A DNA stretch of 64,000 nucleotides from Adiantum capillus-veneris (Eukaryota; Streptophyta; Polypodiopsida; Polypodiales; Pteridaceae). The DNA lies in assembly GCA_014529385.2 (NCBI GenBank), contig CM043944.1, positions 175,671,740 to 175,735,739 of the forward strand, in the 5' to 3' direction. Within the stretch, counting starts at the first letter, position 1. Each line of letters opens with the position of its first letter. Of this stretch, positions 33,898 through 45,007 are shown in pieces. The position numbers and the translations under genes were made by a program. The notes under the pieces are model-generated. The model saw only the letters and a program-made list of their open reading frames with translations. It ran no database searches and had not been told where the DNA came from.

Positions 33898-34253
33898 GCC
33901 CTAGTTGCTACTCCTCTTTACCCCTTTAGAAAAGCACTCAAGCTCCTATACCCGTGGCTCAAATATTATTAATTGCAAGGAATAGAAGAGAGGGTCTTTC
34001 AGCACCAAAATAGTACCGGCTCCTGTCAAGCTTCTAATAGCTCAATAGTGGTTAAGCCTCCGTAGGCAATCCCCATAGGATTCCACTATTAAGACTATAG
34101 CTCTCGACGGTGATACTTTGTTTTCTGCACGAAGCATGCACACTGCAAGGTTGAAAAATCCCCATTCTACTTACTCAATTGCAATTAATAATATTAACCA
34201 TTTGTAATTAGCTTGAGTACCTCCCTTCTTGAGCAAGAAAAGAGAAACCTTGT
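33898..34253 (-). other. Chromovirus 5' leader
   Basis: Between the primer site and gag; no coding match. Confidence 0.6.
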
Positions 34254-34265
34254 GCTCTGATACCA
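34254..34265 (-). other. Primer binding site, initiator Met-tRNA type
   Basis: Minus strand TGGTATCAGAGC, complementary to the 3' end of plant initiator Met-tRNA, one base from the LTR end at 34267. Confidence 0.92.
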
Positions 34266-34266
34266 A

Positions 34267-35436
34267 TGTAACATTTAATGGCCTAGTAACTTGTGTGTAG
34301 TGGAAAATAGCATAAACATAGTGAGCATTTCATTCGAATAGATTCCTAATGAGCATAGCAAGAGTGCTTGGATGGAGAGAGCAACAAAAATCATAACACC
34401 TAGTTACATAGGCATGCACAATACTTCACAAGAGAGAGAAATTAAGCTATTCACAAACAGTTGAGGACCGGATTTACATGGAGCCGGACCCCCTCCAAAA
34501 GGCTGTGTATTATAGGTTTCCCCCATCAAGGGAGACATTTTACAATACAATACTTTGTGTTCCTTCAATAACTTGCTGGTGCAATGAAGATGGAAGCTTC
34601 AAGCACCTAGCTCACACTTCTAAAACACAACATCAATTCCCTCACGGTCTTAGACCCAAGACCTCACACACCTTTGAAGATGGTGAGAGCTAGCGGGATA
34701 TGAGAGTAGATTGAGAGGAAGAAGGAGCATTCTTACAAGAAAGAAGCATATCTCCTCATATAATCACTCATACTAGCTTAGCATAGCTTAGTAATTAGCA
34801 TGATAGAGGATAGGATCATGCATTGGATCTTGGATCTTGGTTGGATTTGCATCATAAAGCCAAGAGTTGTTGGTGTAGGTCTCCCTTCTCACAAGCTTGG
34901 AGTAGATGATGAGCTTTACATTAAAGCTTGAGAAGGAGAGAGAGTCTTCTTTGCTTCACACATCAGATTGTGTGAATGTGTGTGTGATAATGCCTTGCCA
35001 AAATCAGCCCCCTCTCTCTCTCTTGGTCGACCCCTCTTGATTTTTACTGATGCTGGCACCTCATTAGACCCTGCAAAGCTTAGCCAACAATAATTAAGAA
35101 ACATAAGTGATAGCCTTGTGACATGTGTCCCTCTTTCCCCTTTTGTGAGAGCGTTAGGTAATTAAATAATGCAATTAAACTCTCATTGGACCCTTTAGTC
35201 TTCTGGCCAATAGGAATCAGGCAAGCCATTGGGCTGTTGAATGCTCATTGGACCCCTTGGGAGAGTGTCTTATAGTCTTCTAGAGAGCTTAATTTCTATT
35301 GCTTCTTTTATCAAGTGTTTTTAAGTGAGTCAAACTAGATTTACTCAGGTCTAATTCTCATTGGTCCACCTCTATGGCCATCCAATAGGATTTGAATGCA
35401 CCTTGGGGGCAACTGGGCTAGGAGTTGACATGTGTC
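34267..35436 (-). repeat. Chromovirus 5' LTR (copy B)
   Basis: Minus-orientation LTR. Its inner end is fixed by the primer site. The outer end is approximate: similarity to the LTR upstream of the plus-strand copy (37195-38120, reverse orientation) continues to about 35436 (CCAATAGGATT and TTGACATGTGTC). A related truncated copy is at 18194-19017. Confidence 0.8.
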
Positions 35437-36709
35437 CCCTATTCCCTTTGTGTAAAGGGAGCCTGCTAGAATGTGTGTATTTCTCTCTCATCCCCTACTA
35501 AAAGGGCTCGCCCCATCCCATCTAGGGATATTTGAAGACTTTTTGGTCTTCACATAAGCATTCAATATTACCTAGATTTTGACCATTGGATCTAACCTTT
35601 GAATTTTGGAACCTTAGCACTTTGGAAGTCTTAATGGGCTGAACCTTAGGGTCTTTGAAGCCCATTGTTGCACATTGTTCTTTTGCAGATGGCCAATACC
35701 AATGCTCAATTTGTGGTGTGCTGACAAGTCCTCCCACACAAGTCGCACCCCTCTGAACTACTGATCAGGACCCCTTTGGTCGGTGTGAGAGAGGGACCCT
35801 ATGAAAGGGGGGGCCATCTGCAAAAGAGCAATGTGCAAAAATGGGCTTATCAACAAACCGCAAATCGAGTGTTTTTCATTGGAATGTATTCTCTGCCCAA
35901 CTCATGGCTAGTGTATTCAACCTAGCTGTAGAGTTTTTGTTGTTGGATGGTGCAAGTGTGGTTGTGTGTCAAGCAAACCATCTGTTAGTCATCACCTAGG
36001 AGGTTTGTGAGTGTAACTTTCCCATCTCCCTACCAATTTTCTCGCGCACATATGCTATTATTAACAATATTACAGATTTAGTAAGCTCTAAACCATTCCC
36101 CTATATATCCGATCATAGTTATATTTTTGTCTCCATTGTAACCCTAAACCATCTTGCAGGTTGATAATTTAGTGCTAGCCATGTTTATATATGGATTTGA
36201 TGGGCTCTTAATTGTTCCATTGTACATGATAATGATGGTTTTGATGCTAATAATGATATGATTTGGGAACCATTTTGAGAAGTGCCATGGACTCTCGACC
36301 ATAATGGAGCACCCTTTCGGCCCGATGTGGAGAAGAGCAAGTTCTTGGCTTGGTAAGTCATTAATTGATTCAAGTTACAAACTATAATTGTCATTTTAGT
36401 GTTTAGCAATGTATGTGTGCTTCTTTAGGTGTCTTTTAAGTACATTCACGAGGGTTGACAATGAAATCCTTGAATGTTTTACTGGATTTTGTCATAAAAT
36501 CTAATATCTACCTATTCCAAAAAGACTTTCTCATATTGAACCGATCATTTAATATGGGAGAGATGAATGGGAACAAGAGGTAGAATATAGACATGTGCAT
36601 ATAGAGCTTAGAAGACCTTAGGGCTAGCTTCATTAGAGACCTCCAAAGGTTAGTGTTAAAATTCCTTAGATCTAGAACCTTAAGCAAGTTGGGATTGACC
36701 TTGAGGTGG
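35437..36709. other. Spacer with one inverted repeat
   Basis: No supported coding region. Contains the hairpin at 35659-35849; otherwise nothing recognised. Confidence 0.45.
35659..35849. repeat. Inverted repeat, ~36-bp arms, ~117-bp loop
   Basis: The left arm (35659-35694, with CACATTGTTCTTTTGCAGAT) pairs with the right arm (35812-35849, with ATCTGCAAAAGAGCAATGTG) with about three mismatches. It could be a small foldback element or hairpin RNA source; no flanking duplication was identified. Confidence 0.75.
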
Positions 36710-36717
36710 GAACCCTA

Positions 36718-36965
36718 GCCCGGGGAGGTCACCTAATAAAAATCTAACCTATCACGTGAGTTCAATAGAAGGGTATTTAGAATTCTTGAAACTTATAGAA
36801 ATATATATACAGAAGGGAATTATTTTTTCAAATTTGAAAAAATCTTACAGATTTAAAAAAAAGAAGGGTAAATTATATTCTTAACAAAATTCACAGACAA
36901 GGGGTTTTACAAACATGTCTTGAACACACGTGATATGGTAGTTTTACACATAGTGAACCTCCCAA
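36718..36965 (+). mobile_element. hAT-like MITE (family 1, copy 3), 248 bp, uninterrupted
   Basis: Starts GCCCGGGGAGGTCACC and ends GTGAACCTCCCAA; highly similar along its length to the MITE halves at 22718-22940 and 25534-25557. Flanked by a perfect 8-bp duplication GAACCCTA (36710-36717 and 36966-36973). It has no open frame, so is non-autonomous. Confidence 0.93.
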
Positions 36966-37194
36966 GAACCCTACCCAAGCTTGAGGTGCTTGTCATGCTT
37001 GCTAACTAAGGTGCTTAAGGTGTTTGTGGGAACCTCACCCAAGCTTGAGGTGCTTTTCATACTTAAAATACTAAGGTGCTTGAAGTATGCACTTCAAACG
37101 TGATCTCTCAAGAGACATAAAATATTGTCATGATTAAATGAGTAAGGTGCTTGAAGTGTTCAATTCAAACATGATCTCTTAAGAAGCATAAAAG
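36966..37194 (+). repeat. Imperfect direct repeats around AAGGTGCTTGA
   Basis: A ~60-bp unit (CCCAAGCTTGAGGTGCTT ... CTAAGGTGCTT) occurs at about 36975 and 37037, and TGATCTCT-AAGA-GCATAAAA recurs near 37102 and 37172. The MITE at 36718 inserted into the edge of this repeat block. Confidence 0.7.
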
Positions 37195-38120
37195 ACACAT
37201 GTCAAGATCCTCCCCCTTTTGCTCTCATGATGTGCTCGAATCCTATTGGATATGCTTTAAAGGGGTCCAATGAGAATTTAGATCCATTTAAATAAATAAT
37301 TAAGCTCTTTCTCTCAAAGGGATAAAGAGGACACTTGTTCAAACGATATAATTAAATAATACAAGAGAGAGAGAGAGAGAGGGATCAACCAAGCATGAGA
37401 GGGGAGGGTTGATTTTGGTATCCTTATTCTCATTCACACACACACACACTTTGATTGTGTGAAGCAAAGAACTCCATCTCCTTCTCCAAGATTGAGAAGT
37501 TGAGATCCTACACCAACAACTCTTGGCTATGGAATGCAAATACAACCAAGAGCCAAGCTTCAATGGCATGCTCATCTTCTCTACCATCTATATTATTATG
37601 CTAAGCTAAGCTACAAGAGTAATCTATGGTGAGAAAGGTACTTTTTTCTCGTATGTTACGTCTTCGTCCTCTTCCCTACCCTCATTCCCTACTATCTCTC
37701 TCCATCTTTGAAGGTGTTTGAGGTCTTGGGACTGAGGTCGACACGACAAGTTAATGATTTCCTTAAGTTGAAAGGGCATAATTTTGATGCATGAAGCTTT
37801 CCATCTTCATCGCACCGATTGGGTCTTAAGGAGCACAAAGCTTGTATTGTACCAAGTCTCTCATTATGGGAGAATCTATAATACAAAAGCCTTGTGGAGG
37901 GGGTATCAGCTCCAAGTAAATCCAGTCCTCAACTGTTGTCAACTTCTCTAATTTACTCTCTTGCAAAATATTATTCATGCCAAGCTAATTAGGTATAATG
38001 AATATGTTGCTATCTATCATCAAGTCATCTCTTTATGCTCTTGAAGAATTCTCTAGAAAATGATCACTATAGTTATTTTAATTCCGCTACTTTCCATGTT
38101 ACAAGTCCAATTCCTTTACA
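37195..38120 (+). repeat. 5' LTR of the plus-strand chromovirus copy
   Basis: The end (TTTACA at 38120) is fixed by the primer site; the start is approximate. The last ~450 bp match the LTR remnant at 40936-41374, and the rest matches LTR copy B in inverse orientation. Contains a short (GA)n run at 37362-37381. Confidence 0.75.
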
Positions 38121-38121
38121 T

Positions 38122-38133
38122 TGGTATCAGAGC
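38122..38133 (+). other. Primer binding site, initiator Met-tRNA type
   Basis: TGGTATCAGAGC, one base after the LTR end, identical to the site at 34254-34265. Confidence 0.93.
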
Positions 38134-38487
38134 TATTGGTTTTCTCTTTCTTGCTTAAGAAGAGAGGTCCTTAAGTTGTCAATGAAAGTTTGGTCTTGCT
38201 AATTGCAAGAAGGTAAGTAGGACAAGGATCTATTTTCTCGGTGGGAAGAACTTAGTTTGAGGTACACTGTTGAGAACTATAGACTTAATAATGGCGTCTT
38301 TTGAGACATGCCTTTGGCTTAACCATTATTGAGCTAATAGAAAACTCGACAGGAAAAATAATCCCTCGGGCATTGTTAGACCCTCTCCACTACTCTTGAG
38401 AGCTGATTTTCAAGAGTCGAGAAGGGTAGCAACTACGGTTTTGAGGGTACCAAAGCACAAAGTACTACTTACATAAGTTTAATTAGC
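38134..38487 (+). other. Leader of the plus-strand chromovirus copy
   Basis: Non-coding sequence between primer site and gag, similar to the leader of the minus copy. Confidence 0.55.
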
Positions 38488-39791
38488 ATGGATGACAATA
38501 ATAAAGAGAGTATAATGAATGTTGATAGCTTTGATTTTACACATGAAGGTGCTACTGAAGATGCCCCCATGCTTGTGAACTACCTTGTCTCACTAGGCTG
38601 CAAAAACAAGCTATCGACAACCTTGCCCTACAAGCCGAAGTTACCCAGAAACTTCGCACCTATGGCCTCCTTAAAACTCCCCATGAAAAGAGAGAGCTTA
38701 GGAAGCCTCTTAATGAGACTTCCACAAGAAGACTCTCTCCGGTGCGGGAAGAAGAAGAGGAAACCGCTGAAAGAGAAAGAAGTGATTCGGAGGATGTGGC
38801 TCCATGAAGACAACAGTCTCAACGATTACCAACTCCTCCTAAGAGGAAACGACCGTCACATAGTCCTTCTCCTCATCATTTTGATAAGTAAGGGAGGAAC
38901 CAAGGGAAGAAAAAGATGAGAAAGAGGTCACCCTCTTCTCCATCTTCCTCCTCTCCCAATGAAAGTAACGGCTATTCTCCTAAATAATACAAGAAGAGAG
39001 GACATTGCAAGTCCCATGCTACTTGGACAAGGTCTTACAAGCTAAAGAAGTTCAAGGAGGGAGGAAAGAGCATCATTGATGGCATCTCTTTTCTCACCTA
39101 TGATGGCACCTTTGATGCTACAAACAAAGTTTTGGCCTTCATCAAACAATTTGATGCAGCCTTTGGAGATGAGGGCTTCACAACGTCCTCCAAGCTATGC
39201 CATGTAGCTATGCACTTCTAAAATTATGCCCGTCAATGGTGATCTAGTCTCCGTGGTGGGAATAGTGAAGCCCCGAGAACATGAAAAACTCTACGAGTTT
39301 CCATAATAAGGCAATTCCTTGCAAGCGATGCCAAGGACAAAGTGCTCACCGAATGGCAAAGTTTGAAGCTACTCTTCAACGAATCTATCCACAAATATGT
39401 AGAAAAGTTTTGGGATTTATACCTCAAAGCTATAGTCTTTCAAAGGATAGACTTTGCCAAACAAAATCAACGTTTTTTTAGCGGGATTACCTAAAGAAAT
39501 GGCCGAGTGTGTCAAATCACAACAGCCTAGCACTATCACCGAAGTCATCCACCACACTATGGTTGCTTCAAGGATCAATTTCCAACAAGGGGTGCAAAGA
39601 AATTTCAAGCCCATGGAGAACAAGGATCAAAATGAAGCTAAAGGGAAGAGCAATGCTAAAAAGTCTTCTCAAGGCAACACCAACACCTATAACAACAAGG
39701 CCAAGGAGAAAGGAGCTTACAAAGGTAAATTAAAAAAAGCTCTCTCCCAAAGAATTAGAGGCCTTTTGTAAAGACCATAAATGATTTAAGT
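38488..39791 (+). pseudogene. Chromovirus gag, plus-strand copy
   Basis: N-terminal open stretch 38488-38919 (DAPMLVNYLVSLGCKN), then frame changes and the capsid: VLAFIKQFDAAFGDEGFTTS, VLTEWQSLKLLFNESIHKYV equivalents around 39130-39420, and KINVFLAGLPKEMAECVKSQ to 39771. The knuckle FKCGEQGHGYRSCPKRN at about 39784-39834 has its first Cys codon changed to TGA. The frame is broken several times. Confidence 0.8.
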
Positions 39792-40181
39792 GTGGGGAGC
39801 AAGGACATGGTTATCGTTCTTGCCCCAAAAGAAATATACGCAATGACATTCCTATTGCTTCCATGGTTGAATCTCCAAAAGAGGATACTCATTGACGTTG
39901 GCTCTACTCACAACTTTATATCAAAGGAGTTGGCCACCAAGTTGGGCATACAAGCTTTCAAGATGGGAGGTACGATCACTGCTGATGGAGCTTTCAAAGA
40001 ACAACAAGCCTCCGTCATGCCATTAGTTGGAAAGTTGAGGCTTCATGTCCAAAGCTATGTCGACAAAGAAGATTTCTTCATCTCCCATCTGCAACATGAG
40101 GATAATATCCTAGGGGTACCATGGTTCAACCGCATGGCTGCCAACCTAAAGTTCCCTGAAAGGAGAATCTACTTTACCTAA
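39792..40181 (+). pseudogene. Chromovirus protease, plus-strand copy
   Basis: LIDVGSTHNFISKELATKLG carries the active-site Asp, followed by LRLHVQSYVDKED and HEDNILGVPWFNRMAANLKF. Its partner on the minus strand has lost the Asp. The open frame is intact across the domain, but gag upstream and RT downstream are not. Confidence 0.85.
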
Positions 40182-40193
40182 AGGAAAAAGAGT

Positions 40194-40916
40194 ATGTATA
40201 TAGATGCTAATGAGTCTATTCGTACTATACCACTTGTAAATTCAGATGCTTTTGATAAGTCAATGAAAATCTCGGTCTCTACGTACATGATTTTTGTTAA
40301 AGAATCCACTAATGACCCTAATGTTCTAGATAAAGATGATAGGAATCAAGAGGAATTAGAGTTGTCTAATTTCTTAAATAGATTCCAATAAGTTTTTATC
40401 AAAGAAATCCCTGGAGAGCCACCTCCAAAACAAGGGGATGATAACCATAACATAGAGCTTCTACCTGGGAGCTCACTGCCACCACATAAGCCTAGTTCCT
40501 CTCCCTTTTGTTCATCAATCCTTCTAGTGCAAAATAAATATGGCACATACCACATGTGTGTGGACTATCAAGCACTAAACCGTATCACTATCAAAAGCAG
40601 ATTTCGTGTACCACGAGTATAAGATTTTTTTGATAAGCTACAAAGCTCTACCTACTTTAGTCATATTGACCTTAAAAGTGGCTATCATCAAATAAGGATA
40701 GTGAATGAAGATATCATAAAGACTGCATTTTGCACAATGTTTGGTCTTTATGAATATCTTGTTATGCCTTTTGGCTTGACAACTACTCCAACCACGTTCA
40801 ACTGCCTAGTGGAGAAAATCTTTCACCCCTACCATATGTTTACTGGAGTGTTCTTTGATGATATCATCATCTACTCCAAATCCATTGAGGAGCATAAGCA
40901 ACACCTCCAGGTAAAG
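40194..40916 (+). pseudogene. Chromovirus reverse transcriptase, truncated after the active site
   Basis: Linker to 40391, then [57 protein letters not shown] and the catalytic FDD in GVFFDDIIIYSKS, ending EEHKQHLQ at about 40910. Similarity stops there; RT thumb, RNase H, integrase, chromodomain and the first part of the 3' LTR are missing, and LTR sequence follows directly. Confidence 0.85.
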
Positions 40917-40935
40917 TTTTCAACATTTTCCTTCC

Positions 40936-41374
40936 TCATTCCCTGCTAGCTCTCTCCACCTTTGAAGGTGTTTGAGGTCTTGGGACTGAGATCAGGGACA
41001 AGTTAATGCTTTCATTAAGTTGATTAAGGGCATAATTTTGATGCATGAAGCTTTCCATCTTCATTGCATCGATTAGGTCTTAAGGAACACAAAGCTTGTA
41101 TTGTACCAAGTCTCTCATTATGGGAGAATCTATAATACAAAAGCCTTTGGAAGGGGGGACTCGCTCCAAGTAAATCCGGTCCTCAACTGTTGTCGACTTC
41201 TCAAATCCTCTCTCTTGCAAAGTATTGTTCATGCCAAGCTAGTTAGGTATAATGAATATGTTGCTATCTATCATCAAGTCATCTCTTTGTGCTATTGAAG
41301 AATTCTCTTGAAAATGTTCACTATAGTTATTTTAACGGTGCTACTTTCCATGTTACAAGTCCACTTCCATTACA
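40936..41374 (+). repeat. 3' LTR remnant of the plus-strand chromovirus copy
   Basis: Matches 37669-38120 (e.g. CTTTGAAGGTGTTTGAGGTC, GGCATAATTTTGATGCATGA) to the end TTACA. Only the 3' part of the LTR is present; the deletion junction with RT lies at about 40911-40935. Confidence 0.88.
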
Positions 41375-44062
41375 ATGTAGTGGCTTGATGACATAATGTG
41401 AAAATCTACAATGACATTGCATTACCATTGACCAAGATCGCAATGAGTTTATGGCACGTGTGTTGCCATAGCAACGGTGTGGGGGGATTTGTGTTCAAAA
41501 GGTGATCCGAGAATGCGTGAGGCCTCTGGCTGTGAGAGGAGTGAGGAAGAGAGTTGTAGTAGACACAATTAATGTAGACAAAGGACAAAGCTTAAAACAA
41601 ACAGCTTGAACCCGATTACGAAGATTGATTACCCAAAAGAGACAATTAACAGTATCGCTGCTTAATCAAATATTAAATGAGTAGTTTATGCTCCTTACAT
41701 GGTTTAACCTACCTTAATTCAGGTGCCAATTAAAAAATTCAAACTTCAATGATGATGATAATGTCCAATCCGATGATAAAAGTTATAAGTTGGCGTGCCA
41801 AGCTTGTCTTGACAAGGTTCCTCTCCTTCATTCTTCATCTGCTGCTTCAAGGTTGAGAAAGAGAAATTGATCTTCTCTTTAGCTATGGCTATGGGACCTT
41901 AGATTTGAGTGGGCTTAGCAGGCTTAGGCTATGGAATTTAGCTTCGGCATCAAATGGTCTTTTGAGGATTAGCTTCCGAGCGGCTATGGAAGCTTAGGCT
42001 TTAAAAAAATGGCTATGAAAGCTTTTACTAGAGTGGCTTAGCACGGTTTGGTTTAGCATCGGTTTAGGAAGCTTAGCTTAGGATTATTATGGCTTATGGT
42101 GTTTAGATTAGGTTTATAATGGGTGAAGGAAGCTTGGATTAGAGAAGGCTTAGGATTTCGCCTACATGGGATATGGCAGCTTAGCTTAGGATAGGATTCG
42201 AATAAGCTATGGGCTTTAACTTAGGATTAGAGTAGAGCTTAAAGGCCTCTGGCTTTTACAAGTGAGAAGAAGAAGAAGAAAAAACGTGAGAGGCCCTTCC
42301 TCCTTTTATAAGACCCCACCCTGCTTTGCATGAACACTATCCCTTGCTATTTTCGCCCAACCCACTAGCGATATTGCTAGTGGGCACGGGCTCGATGATG
42401 TGGCAAGTCGTAACTTCGGTCATCACGAAAGCCAACGGAGATGGGGCCAAATTCGGCAAGCCGGTCATGTTTTCTTTCATTCTCAACATCATCCAGGCAC
42501 TAGAGCGCTCACCACAAGCTTCCCATCTAGTGCTCCTCGTCGCCCTCGCTACTTGTGCCTCCATGGCCTCCTTTTTCTTCCTTTGGTTCACACCCTTAAT
42601 ATTTAGGGTGGAACTTTTTGCAATAGTGGGCGGCCGGACCTCCTTGGGCGTCCATGCCCCTTGGGTTTCTTGGGCAGCCGGCTTGGAAAGTGCACCACAT
42701 TGGGTTTAATTGTCAACCAAGGCAGTGCCAAGCATGACATATTTCTTCAATCGGACCTCTTTTCCATTGATTCAAGGTGCAAGCGGTAAGTAGTGCTATT
42801 AAGGAAAACACCATATTTAATATACACTTCAACCAAGGCGCCGCATTTGGTTTATTTATCGGCCAGAGCACTGTTCCACCTTTGCTGCTGCTGTGGTTCA
42901 TTAACGAGCGCCACTGTAAGAGATGAAATTTTGAACAAGATACCATTTCTTAAAACCTGGGTGAAGCTCAAAACTCTCAGATGGCACACCGACCGAGTCA
43001 ACCATACTAGTACGAAACTGGCCCCCAATGAAATTTAATATGGTTGTATCTTGACAACCGGAGCTCTGATTGACAAATTGGAAAGATCGACACGCTCCTC
43101 AAAGTAAGCACTTCAGGCCCATGCATTCATGTCATCTTTGACCCTTTATCGGCAGCTTCCCAATCCGGTACGGATCTGCTACTGACTCAAACTTCAAACT
43201 GACATATCTTCCTATCTGTAGCTCCAATTGACAGGCCGTAAAGACCATCCTGTAGAGCACTTCAAGTACTACAATTCTAGTCAATAAAATCCCAGCTATG
43301 ACCACTTCAATCATACTCTTTATTAGCATTACAAGAAAACTTTTGGCCCTTTAAAGCTGCATCTGGCGTACTTTTAGCTTAAATTTGGCTTGTCATCAAG
43401 CCTTTATTATTGTTGAATAATCATGTAGGATTCAAATAAACCTGATTGCCATCCCTTTGCTCATTTTCTTGTCATGGAAGCAGAGCTGCACGAGAGCCGG
43501 TTCCAAGTTCCAAGTTGGGGGACTAGGGTTGACTCTGCATCTTGGCGATGTTTCGTGATCCATGGAGACACATCCATCCACATGGCACTCATTACATCCC
43601 CATGGTGCCTTCTATTCCACTCCCAGGTACAAATCCATCTATAGTGCTTGGCTGTCAATACGATGAACCACTGCACAAGCCACTCTTTCCCTCTCTATCC
43701 ATGGGGCCTCTACTAGCCCCTAGCCAGATAGCACAACCGCCACCTGAACCATGATAAAAAAATTGTAGTGTGTGCTTCTACTGAAGTGTTACATGTCATG
43801 TGGAATTAAACTTTCTAATTGTTGTTTTGCTATATTTAAATTTTTCAAAGGATTGTTATCTACTTTACGATAAGTGACTTTAGTGCATGTGTGTGATCAA
43901 ATTGTCCACAGTTTCTATTTAATTTAAATAATGGTGTCTAATTTTGAAAGTGACATCTTGTTAAACGTGATATTTCCTTTAAAAAACACTCAAAAGTGAT
44001 GGTATAAATGGCCTTGAAAGTAAAGTGACTTTGATTTTCTACAAAAGTTGAATTCTGTACAC
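41375..44062. other. Spacer with a GCTTAGG-rich tract
   Basis: No supported coding region. At about 41880-42250 short phrases such as GGCTTAGG, AGCTTAGCTTAGGA and GGCTATGG recur irregularly, giving a cryptically simple tract. A 127-codon open frame at 42326-42709 encodes a hydrophobic protein without recognisable motifs. Nothing else is recognised. Confidence 0.45.
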
Positions 44063-44067
44063 ATTTC

Positions 44068-44152
44068 TGTTAGGAAATAAGACGTAGCTAAATAGATATT
44101 TCAGTAGATTACTTAATGGAGAGAGATAGATTTCACACACAAAAGATTATAG

Positions 44153-44189
<37 letters not shown>

Positions 44190-44849
44190 CACAATATACG
44201 TGGTTCACCCAATGTGGGCTACGTCCACGGGAAAGCAGCCACTCAATGGCTTTAGTACTTCAAAACAAGAAGTAGTTTACAAAGGGATTATACCCTTAAT
44301 GGAGCTCCCGCCTTGCTTCACTCTCACCAGCTCACACTCACCTTGTTGCATCAACTTCACTCTATGAAATGTATGTAGAAATGGCCTCCTTTTATAGGCC
44401 AAAAGGGTTGCCCTCTCTCATGAGAGGCATCCATGTGTAGCCGCCCTTGTGTAGATAAGTCCAAATCGGACCCTTCAATCCGCCCATGTGTGGCCGCCCT
44501 TGAGAAGACAAGTCCGCTTTTGAATTCGACCACCGGCCATCGGCCATTGACTTCCGACCACCGGCCACCGGCCATTGACTACCGACCGGTTGTTTTCCGA
44601 CCACTTTCCGACCGCCGTCCGGTCATAATAATCCGGCAAAAAGGAATATCCGGCGAGGAAAAAAAAAGTCTCGGGGGCTTCCGCTCCCGAGGCCCCTAAA
44701 GTTGCCCCTGATTCTTGGCCGTGAAAATTTTGGTTTCTGGCGAGTGATTTTCCTTCACGCACGATGGCTTCTCCTCATAGTGGGGGCCTTACAAATGTGC
44801 GCTTTTACCACAGAAAATTAAAAGGGTAAATCAGGCTCCATACTTAACA
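44068..44849 (-). repeat. Ty1/copia 3' LTR
   Basis: Plus strand runs TGTTAGG ... CTTAACA; in element orientation it starts TGTTAAG directly after the polypurine tract AAGTGGGAGAT. It contains ATACGTGGTTCACCCAATGT, a phrase typical of plant copia LTRs, a (GA)n run at 44154-44186, and a duplicated CCGACCACCGGCCA-containing ~28-bp unit at about 44527 and 44555. Bases 44063-44067 (ATTTC) would be the target duplication; the other side is outside the window. Confidence 0.85.
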
Positions 44850-44860
44850 ATCTCCCACTT
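44850..44860 (-). other. Copia polypurine tract
   Basis: Minus strand AAGTGGGAGAT immediately before the LTR. Confidence 0.85.
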
Positions 44861-45007
44861 GGACACTAATCTCCAAACCAAACCTGTGAGACTGCTTTCC
44901 ATCCTAGCTTCTTATCCTTGAATGTTGATTGAAGATGAGCAAAAGCTCAACTTCTCCTTGTTGATCACCTTTGTAAACATGTCTGCAGGATTTTCACTTG
45001 TATGTAC
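44861..45007 (-). pseudogene. Ty1/copia polyprotein C-terminus
   Basis: Minus strand reads TSENPADMFTKVINKEKLSF, the standard last segment of plant copia polyproteins, then a stop and the polypurine tract. It is separated from the rest of RNase H (57389-57820) by the 12.4-kb Ty3/gypsy insertion. Confidence 0.88.

Noticed and set aside
18194-35436. Treating LTR copies A and B as a proven pair of one element
   Set aside because: Flanks do not show a common duplication and copy A is truncated; pairing is likely from order and orientation but not shown.
41880-42250. Interstitial telomere-like tract (GCTTAGG phrases)
   Set aside because: The plant telomere unit TTTAGGG does not occur in tandem; repeats are irregular.
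42326-42709. 127-codon hydrophobic open frame as a gene
   Set aside because: No recognisable domain, no homologue in the window and open frames on the other strand too; kept only as part of the spacer description.
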